A stretch of DNA of 10,587 bases. Source: a bacterium. GTDB taxonomy: Bacteria > Ratteibacteria > UBA8468. The notes under the pieces are model-generated. The model was not told the origin of the DNA and made no database searches. It saw nothing but the letters and a program-made list of their open reading frames with translations. Of this stretch, positions 6,281 to 10,587 are shown piece after piece; within the stretch, counting starts at the first letter, position 1, and the number at the start of each line of letters is the position of its first letter. The stretch is from assembly GCA_030637775.1 (NCBI GenBank), contig DAOWFY010000176.1, positions 1 to 10,587 of the forward strand, in the 5' to 3' direction. A program made the translations under genes and the position numbers.

Positions 6281-6422
6281 ACTCTCCTTACAATTTCCGA
6301 ATGGTGATGTAGCCTCTATCGGTGCTGGTTATGCTTCAGAATGGGATTTTGGTATTAGTTTGGGGGGAGGATGGGCTTGCCGCCCTAAAAATTTGTCTTG
6401 CCGTGAAAGAATCTATTCGTAA
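6276..6422 (+). pseudogene. Possible gene remnant after the toxin
   Basis: One frame between the toxin stop and TAA at 6420-6422 is open for 48 codons without a usable start. It reads like exported or outer-membrane beta-strand protein (for example ASIGAGYASEWDFGISLGGG). I cannot name a family. It may be the tail of a gene broken when the island formed, or chance. The rest of 6281-6451 shows no strong terminator; GGGC-TTGCC-GCCC at about 6373-6385 is a weak hairpin. Confidence 0.25.
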
Positions 6423-6451
6423 AGAAAGACTTATCCAATAATTCCATTTTG

Positions 6452-7180
6452 TTATTTGCTCTCTAAAATTCCTTCGGCAAAATTTAACAATTTTTTCACC
6501 CTATCAATTACAAATTTTGCATCTTCAGGGTTCAATTTAGCCTTTGGTTTATATCGTGCACTTGCTCGAAGATCAAGGCATAAATGAAGGTCGTGTCCAA
6601 ACTGCGAGGGAAGTTTTCCGGTTAAAACAAAAAGCTTACCAAATTGGGCTACTACTCCTCCATGTGAAGAGGCTAAAGGTTCTTTTGTACTAATGATCAA
6701 TGCCTTTACCAAAAGCTCGATAGCATTATATCCTGAATCAATCGCTAAGCGAGTTTTCTCCTGCCTCAAAGCATCCTCAGCATAACCTAAGAATTCCTTA
6801 GCCAGCTCTAGATAATCTTTAAAATTCAATTCCCATTCTGTGCCGGTTAATTTCGTAAAGATAGGACGGCCAAAATTAAGGACTTCCCAAAGGAAAGGTG
6901 AATGTCCTAAGGATTGCTCAAAATCCTCTTTTGACATAGGTACGATTTCGATCACTTGGTTTTCTTCACAGGCAAGGTTAAAGCTTATCTTACTCGCTAC
7001 TTCTAAAAGGCCCCATTCATTTATGTCGGAATAGATTACCAAGAGGTCAATGTCACTTTCAGGAGTATCCTTTTCCTTTGCAACACTTCCGAATAGATAA
7101 ATTCCTAAGATTTTCTCGCCGAGGCGATCTTTTAGTTGTGAAGTAAAACGTTCTATTACTCTTTCTTTCTCTTTTTCCAT
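6452..7180 (-). CDS. Fused MNT nucleotidyltransferase-HEPN protein
   Basis: The 242-residue protein joins two halves that are usually separate genes. Residues about 1-110 are a minimal nucleotidyltransferase with LFGSVAKEKDTPESDIDLLV; G31, S32, D43 and D45 fit the GSX10DXD motif of MntA-type antitoxins. Residues about 117-240 are an all-helical HEPN domain with AIDSGYNAIELLVKALI, SSHGGVVAQFGKLFV and the LRASARYKP segment. The RX4-6H RNase motif of HepT toxins is not visible, so the HEPN half may not cut RNA. In two-gene systems the nucleotidyltransferase adds AMP to the HEPN toxin; in a fusion this would be self-modification (inference). It could also be a resistance-type or sensing enzyme. 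No Shine-Dalgarno precedes ATG 7180. It converges with the MazF gene and uses the promoter in the right 35-bp repeat. Confidence 0.8.
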   Translation of the reverse strand: MEKEKERVIERFTSQLKDRLGEKILGIYLFGSVAKEKDTPESDIDLLVIYSDINEWGLLEVASKISFNLACEENQVIEIVPMSKEDFEQSLGHSPFLWEVLNFGRPIFTKLTGTEWELNFKDYLELAKEFLGYAEDALRQEKTRLAIDSGYNAIELLVKALIISTKEPLASSHGGVVAQFGKLFVLTGKLPSQFGHDLHLCLDLRASARYKPKAKLNPEDAKFVIDRVKKLLNFAEGILESK

Positions 7181-7246
7181 TGATTATAATTTACTATATC
7201 TCAGATGAAAAATCAAACCGAAAGTTATTTTTAAAGAACTCAATGG

Positions 7247-7281
7247 GTTATAATAAGATAAATATGGTTTTCTGTCAAAAA
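7247..7281. repeat. 35-bp direct repeat, right copy
   Basis: Perfect match to 5597-5631. Here it lies upstream of the nucleotidyltransferase-HEPN gene. Similarity continues past the perfect block to TTACCCC after a 4-nt insertion. Confidence 0.95.
7250..7278 (-). promoter_or_regulatory. Predicted promoter of the nucleotidyltransferase-HEPN gene
   Basis: The same TTGACA-17 bp-TATTAT as the hisI promoter, at 7273-7278 and 7250-7255. It gives a leader of about 60 nt before ATG 7180. A second TATAAT lies at 7183-7188 but is too close to the start codon and has no good -35. Confidence 0.7.
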
Positions 7282-7285
7282 GACC

Positions 7286-7346
7286 TTACCCCATTTAGAA
7301 ATATCAGAGATAGAAGACATCTGCCGGAATTTCTAACGGGGTTTAC
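7286..7346. repeat. Imperfect inverted repeat
   Basis: ACCCCATTTAGAAAT (7288-7302) pairs with ATTTCTAACGGGGT (7329-7342) with few mismatches across a loop of about 26 nt. The right arm also forms GGGGT-TT-ACCCC (7338-7349). This may be a hairpin-forming dispersed element. Confidence 0.55.
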
Positions 7347-7351
7347 CCCAT

Positions 7352-7505
7352 TTGCTGTGAGCAATTTCAGAGAAGCTAATTCTCTCCGCATATTGCTACT
7401 GAAGTAAGCTGATAATAAAATGTCGCAAGTTGCTGTGAGAAATATCAAGGAAGATTATCTACTCGCATATTGCTACTGAAGATAGCATATAGTATAGTGT
7501 CGCAA
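7352..7505. repeat. Two diverged tandem copies of a ~77-bp unit
   Basis: Copy 1 is 7352-7428 and copy 2 is 7430-7505. Shared anchors at matching spacing are TTGCTGTGAG (7352, 7430), GCATATTGCTACTGAAG (7388, 7465) and TGTCGCAA (7421, 7498). Copy 1 also has the hairpin AGAGAA-GCTAA-TTCTCT (7369-7385). Copy 2 runs into the alkyltransferase gene and supplies its likely start. With the inverted repeat at 7286-7346 this fills the 7181-7496 interval, in which I see no gene. Confidence 0.8.
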
Positions 7506-7757
7506 TTTCAAAAAGCGGTCTATAAAGCGGTAAACCGGATCCCCTTTGGTCAAACAAGGTCTTACCAATGGGTGGCAAGAAAAACAGGAAGACCCAAAGC
7601 GGTTCGGGCAATTGGAGAGGCTCTAAAGAAAAACCCCTTCCCCTTTGCCATCCCCTGCCATCGGGTAATCAGAAAGGATAAAACCTTGGGTGGGTACATC
7701 CTGGGCAAGGAACTAAAGAAGAAACTCCTGAATTGGGAGAAAAATATTCTTAGTTAG
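7497..7757 (+). CDS. O6-alkylguanine-DNA alkyltransferase-like protein, single domain
   Basis: These proteins flip alkylated guanine out of DNA and move the alkyl group to a cysteine in the protein. From GTG 7497 the product is 86 residues, only the C-terminal DNA-binding/active-site domain of Ogt/MGMT: IPFGQTRSYQWVA, RAIGEALKKNP, the active-site IPCHRVI with Cys54, and LGGYILGKELKKKLL. Because the cysteine is present (alkyltransferase-like proteins have Trp or Ala there), transfer activity is possible. Full Ogt/Ada enzymes are about 150-180 residues, so the N-terminal domain is absent. The start is uncertain: TTG 7470 is also in frame, but it lies inside the tandem repeat, and copy 1 of that repeat has ATG TCG CAA where the gene has GTG TCG CAA, which favours 7497. 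No clear Shine-Dalgarno. Confidence 0.85.
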   Translation: MSQFQKAVYKAVNRIPFGQTRSYQWVARKTGRPKAVRAIGEALKKNPFPFAIPCHRVIRKDKTLGGYILGKELKKKLLNWEKNILS

Positions 7758-7792
7758 AATCCATCCCTTTAATAAAATTTTCTCAACCGCAC

Positions 7793-7820
7793 TTGACAAA
7801 AAAATATTTTGGGGTATAAT
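7793..7820 (+). promoter_or_regulatory. Strong promoter of the regulator gene
   Basis: TTGACA (7793-7798), 16-bp spacer, TATAAT (7815-7820): both boxes perfect. A second TATAAT overlaps at 7820-7825. Start point expected near 7827. I see no clear operator palindrome in it. Confidence 0.85.
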
Positions 7821-7850
7821 ATAATTAAAGAGTCGATGGAGCGAGGGAAT

Positions 7851-8966
7851 ATGAAAATTATCGAAAAAGGACCCATCCCCAAATATTATCAATTAAAGAC
7901 CATCATCGCCCAAAAGATTAAAGATAGAGAGTATCCTTCTTCTTCTCAAATCCCCTCTGAAGACCAATTGATGCAGCAATATCATTTAAGCTATTCTACA
8001 GTTAGCCGAGCCTTGAAAGAATTAGAGCAAGAGGGTTTGCTCTACTGCGTTCAAGGCAAAGGCACCTTTGTCTCCGATACAGATTCAGCTGATAAGTCTC
8101 CAAAAGAAGAGAAAAAGAGCAATAACATTGGGTTGCTTATCTTCCACGAAAAGAATTTCATTTCTACAGATCCATTTTTTACTACGATTATGAGTGCAAT
8201 CAAGGATGAAGCAAAAAATAGCAATATTACTTTATTTGCTACTTCTAAGAGTAAAATTTCTGATACCAAGAGATTTTCCCGAGAGCAAAATAGTATAGAT
8301 GGTTTAATTATTATAAGTCCAACAGTTGATATTGGCTATCTTCTCCAGATCCAAAAAAAGAAAATTCCTTATGTAGTAGTGGGCAGATACCCTCAACTCC
8401 CCAACTTGCATAGTGTCGATATAGATACCTCTTTTGGAACGCGACTGGCTCTAAAACACCTAATCAATTCAGGACACCGTCGAATTGGTTTTATCCATGG
8501 TCTTTTAGATCATACCGTTACTCAATATTCCTTACAGACCTATCAAAATATCCTAAAAGAAGAAAACCTTACTTTTGATAAAAGACTAGTTAAGGAAGGG
8601 AAATTTACCCTGAACGGTGGTTATCGCAAAACATTAGAATTACTTAACCTGTCCAAAATACCAACCGCTATCTTTGCTGCCAATTCCTCAATGGTTTTAG
8701 GGGTGATGAAAGCAGCTAGAGAAAAGGGAGTAAAGGTTCCTGATGAGATAGCGGTAGTTGGTTACGATGACTTCCCCTTTACCTCTTATCTCTCTCCCCC
8801 TCTAACTACTATCGCCCAGCCTATCGAAGAATTGGGAAAGATAGCAGTGAGAACGCTTTTTAAGCTTATTTCTGGGAAAACTAATCAACCGATTCAGATT
8901 TTACTAAAACCAAGATTAGTTACCAGAGAATCCTGCGGTGCTAAAATGGGAGGCGATAGAAGATGA
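7851..8966 (+). CDS. GntR-HTH / LacI-type sensor transcriptional regulator
   Basis: A 371-residue regulator of the AraR type. Residues about 7-73 are a GntR winged helix (PKYYQLKTIIAQKI, IPSEDQLMQQYHLSYSTVSRALKELEQEGLL, QGKGTFVS). From about 90 to the end it is a LacI-family periplasmic-binding-protein fold (NNIGLLIF, DGLIIISP, VVVGRYP, VDIDTSFGTRLALKHLINSGHRRIGFIHG, PTAIFAANSSMVLGVMKAAREKGVKVPDEIAVVGYDD, LTTIAQPIEELGKIAVRTL). Such proteins usually repress carbohydrate genes until a sugar binds. ATG 7851 is preferred because a longer frame from TTG 7809 overlaps the -10 box; ATG 7836 is a second choice. GAGGG at 7843-7847 is the ribosome site. The pseudopilin gene follows 28 nt after the stop, so it may be in the same operon; the ligand is unknown. 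Confidence 0.93.
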   Translation: MKIIEKGPIPKYYQLKTIIAQKIKDREYPSSSQIPSEDQLMQQYHLSYSTVSRALKELEQEGLLYCVQGKGTFVSDTDSADKSPKEEKKSNNIGLLIFHEKNFISTDPFFTTIMSAIKDEAKNSNITLFATSKSKISDTKRFSREQNSIDGLIIISPTVDIGYLLQIQKKKIPYVVVGRYPQLPNLHSVDIDTSFGTRLALKHLINSGHRRIGFIHGLLDHTVTQYSLQTYQNILKEENLTFDKRLVKEGKFTLNGGYRKTLELLNLSKIPTAIFAANSSMVLGVMKAAREKGVKVPDEIAVVGYDDFPFTSYLSPPLTTIAQPIEELGKIAVRTLFKLISGKTNQPIQILLKPRLVTRESCGAKMGGDRR

Positions 8967-8994
8967 AAGGGAAATATAACAGGAAGGAGGCAAA

Positions 8995-9717
8995 ATGCAG
9001 TTAAAGAAAAGAGGTTCAAGTCAGGGACTGTCCCAGAATTACCGAGGAGCAAAGCGACTGGTAGATTCGGGACTGTCCCAAAAAGGAAAATGTGGGTTCA
9101 CCCTCATCGAACTTTTGGTGGTTATCACCATCATTGCCATTCTGGCCGCAATGCTATTACCGGCATTGAGGGAAGCCCGAGAAAAGGCCAGGCAGGTAGT
9201 ATGTATAAGTAACTTAAAGCAAATAGGACTGGCAATTATGATGTATGCGGATGATTACGATGAATATATACCTCCAGCTTTAGACCGACAAGTTCCGGAT
9301 CCAGGCAGGGGCGCTTGGGCAAAGTTGAGAAACGGTGGGTATTTAAAATCAAAATCAAAATTATATGACTGCCCTTCAGATACGACACGGGAACCGGGTC
9401 CATCCCCATTTACAAGCGGAGATTATGGTTATCACAATAATTTTTTCAAGTCCAATATCTCATATATTTATAGTTATCAGGCGGGTTACCGAGACTCTAC
9501 TGGTGGATGGATTTATAAACCAGTAAAATTATCTATGATTCGCAAACCAACCAAGGATTATATTGTTTGTGATGGTGAAACAAGTAAAGTTGGTACTTGG
9601 ACGTACTATTATGGAGTTGGATATTTTACCGACGCATTTGACGAAGCAGACCCTCGTCTATACGGCTGTCGTCATTCAGGAGGCAGTAATGTTCTTTTTA
9701 TGGATGGACACATGTAG
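8995..9717 (+). CDS. H-X9-DG type pseudopilin, 3' end frameshifted
   Basis: A type II secretion/type IV pilin-like protein with a prepilin N-terminal processing site. G34-F35[23 protein letters not shown] is the peptidase site and membrane helix, with the conserved Glu39 (+5). The family signature near the end is [12 protein letters not shown] (His, nine residues, Asp-Gly), followed by HM and a stop at 9715-9717. ATG 8995 has AAGGAGG (8984-8990) at 4 nt, so the start is firm, yet the leader is 34 residues long against the usual 6-10; much of it is coded by two GGGACTGTCCC palindromes. After the stop, another frame continues the protein (9709-9779), so a 2-nt CA duplication near 9707-9712 probably cut it short. 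Such proteins occur in large numbers in PVC-type genomes, often beside sugar-use genes; their function is unclear. Confidence 0.88.
   Translation: MQLKKRGSSQGLSQNYRGAKRLVDSGLSQKGKCGFTLIELLVVITIIAILAAMLLPALREAREKARQVVCISNLKQIGLAIMMYADDYDEYIPPALDRQVPDPGRGAWAKLRNGGYLKSKSKLYDCPSDTTREPGPSPFTSGDYGYHNNFFKSNISYIYSYQAGYRDSTGGWIYKPVKLSMIRKPTKDYIVCDGETSKVGTWTYYYGVGYFTDAFDEADPRLYGCRHSGGSNVLFMDGHM
9024..9034. repeat. Palindrome GGGACTGTCCC, copy 1
   Basis: GGGAC-T-GTCCC inside the pseudopilin leader, coding QGLSQ in context. It has the same reading frame as copy 2, 45 nt downstream. Confidence 0.9.
9069..9079. repeat. Palindrome GGGACTGTCCC, copy 2
   Basis: Second exact copy, coding SGLSQ in the pseudopilin leader. 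The match with copy 1 extends by one base (A) on its right side. The motif resembles short palindromic repeats scattered in some genomes; that is from memory and not checked. Confidence 0.9.
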
Positions 9718-9779
9718 AACGTTGGACTCAGGGGGATTTTAATGCTAACAGGTATCAAGGGGATACGTGGAATCCGTAG
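9709..9779 (+). pseudogene. Out-of-frame C-terminal tail of the pseudopilin
   Basis: Shifting frame at the CACA in GATGGACACATG gives [12 protein letters not shown]...GDTWNP ending at TAG 9777-9779, a typical continuation of H-X9-DG proteins after DGHV. This adds 21 residues beyond the DGH. The tail ends 23 nt before the next gene, a more natural gap than the 85 nt left by the early stop. Confidence 0.7.
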
Positions 9780-9802
9780 TGTCAAAAACCAGAAAGGAGA
9801 AG

Positions 9803-10587
9803 ATGAGAATTGGGAAAATAATGATTAGAATAATGAGTAGTCTGTGCTTTATTTTGTTATTTTCGCCTATTGCTCTGGCTGAAGATGCTATTGCTTATCC
9901 TACTTATCCCTGCTATTTTCTTTCAGAAGAACCCGTCTTAGATGGAAAGTTAGAAGAGTCTATCTGGGATAAGATTCCTGTAGCTACCGGTTTCTTTCTC
10001 TTAGGAAGTGATGAGTATGCTCAAAAAAGACAGACCTCTTTCAAAGCTTTCTATAATGAAGAGGCTCTTTATCTGGGGATAGTCAGTGAAGAACCCGAAC
10101 CAGAAAAGATAAAGGCAGTTTCTGGAGACAGGGGGCCTCTCTGGAGAGAAGACCATATAGGGGTATATATCTTTCCCAAGGATGCCAAAAGATATTATCA
10201 GTTTCTCGTAAATTCTATCGGAGCCAGAAGGAGCGGGATAGCATCGGGTGGCGCACCAATGGATGCTTCCTCCTATGGCACCCAAATCCCTTTAGCCAAC
10301 TGGCAGGCTAAAATCTATCAAGGGAAAGGTTATCGGTCTTTAGAAGCAAAATTTCCTTTTAAGACTTTAAAAAAGAGACCAGAGGTTACAGAAAGGTGGA
10401 GAGTCAATGTTACCCGTAAGGTCGTTACAGATGCAAAGATAAGAGACTATGATTATAGGGAGTGGGAGAGGTTTACCACCTGGTCACAGCTATGGGAATG
10501 TGACCATGAACCAGAGAGTTTTGGCTCCTTTATCTTTAAAGAAAGACCTCCTTCCTCAAGAGAAGAGATAACTCAGTTAGAAAGCGA
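9803..10587 (+). CDS. Secreted protein with CBM9-like domain, 3' end outside window
   Basis: The frame is open from ATG 9803 to the right edge (261 codons). AAGGAG (9794-9799) is the ribosome site; ATG 9821 and 9833 are alternatives. Residues 1-26 form a signal peptide (basic start, SSLCFILLFSPIALA, cleavage after ALA). The mature part opens with PVLDGKLEESIWDKIPVATGFFL (44-66), the hallmark of family 9 carbohydrate-binding-like (DOMON-type) domains, then FKAFYNEEALYLGIVSEEPEP, WREDHIGVYIFPKDAKRYYQFLVNSIGARRS and WRVNVTRKV, which follow the domain to about residue 230. It probably binds or helps degrade polysaccharide outside the inner membrane. What follows the domain, such as a hydrolase or barrel, cannot be seen. 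It probably belongs to the same transcript as the pseudopilin. Confidence 0.8.
   Translation, partial: MRIGKIMIRIMSSLCFILLFSPIALAEDAIAYPTYPCYFLSEEPVLDGKLEESIWDKIPVATGFFLLGSDEYAQKRQTSFKAFYNEEALYLGIVSEEPEPEKIKAVSGDRGPLWREDHIGVYIFPKDAKRYYQFLVNSIGARRSGIASGGAPMDASSYGTQIPLANWQAKIYQGKGYRSLEAKFPFKTLKKRPEVTERWRVNVTRKVVTDAKIRDYDYREWERFTTWSQLWECDHEPESFGSFIFKERPPSSREEITQLES

Noticed and set aside
7183-7188. TATAAT just before the nucleotidyltransferase-HEPN start codon
   Set aside because: It is about 2 nt from the ATG and lacks a -35 at proper spacing; the promoter at 7250-7278 is much better.
7180-7407. Small plus-strand open frame through the promoter repeat and first tandem copy
   Set aside because: It runs through repeats and a promoter, has no ribosome binding site and no recognisable product.
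7352-7505. CRISPR-like array
   Set aside because: There are only two diverged units with no short identical repeats separated by unique spacers, and no cas genes.
10001-10285. Minus-strand open frame of 94 codons
   Set aside because: It lies opposite the CBM9-like gene, which has a signal peptide and domain match; it is a shadow.

Overview
The window looks like a chromosomal segment of a free-living, Gram-negative-type bacterium with moderate-to-low GC, probably an uncultivated lineage. I infer this from three things: conserved bacterial housekeeping genes (rsmD-coaD-rpmF-plsX and hisI-secD-secF), an H-X9-DG type pseudopilin beside a GntR/LacI regulator and a CBM9-like secreted protein (a layout common in PVC-related and Omnitrophota-like genomes), and short palindromic repeats that run into genes. 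The phylum is a guess; the family calls are much firmer.

Left part (1-5668, all minus strand). Reading in the direction of transcription: hisI, secD, secF, a small toxin-antitoxin pair, rsmD, coaD, rpmF, plsX (plsX runs off the left edge). Genes within each block are tightly packed or overlapping. A consensus-like promoter drives hisI-secD-secF, and another drives the toxin-antitoxin pair, which sits between secF and rsmD.

Middle part (about 5597-7760) is an accessory island. It holds a DUF104-type antitoxin with no ordinary start codon (apparently ATA), its MazF/PemK-type toxin, a gene remnant, and a fused nucleotidyltransferase-HEPN protein. The island is bracketed by duplicated sequence: a perfect 35-bp repeat carrying a promoter, followed in both places by sequence from the active-site region of an O6-alkylguanine-DNA alkyltransferase-like gene. 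The right-hand copy is followed by tandem and inverted repeats and then the intact alkyltransferase gene. The simplest reading is that the hisI/alkyltransferase intergenic region was duplicated when defence or addiction genes moved in.

Right part (7793-10587, plus strand). A strong promoter precedes a GntR-HTH/LacI-sensor repressor. It is followed by a pseudopilin whose leader peptide contains two copies of a GGGACTGTCCC palindrome and whose 3' end carries a frameshift, and then by a secreted CBM9-like protein that runs off the right edge. This looks like the start of a carbohydrate-responsive locus.
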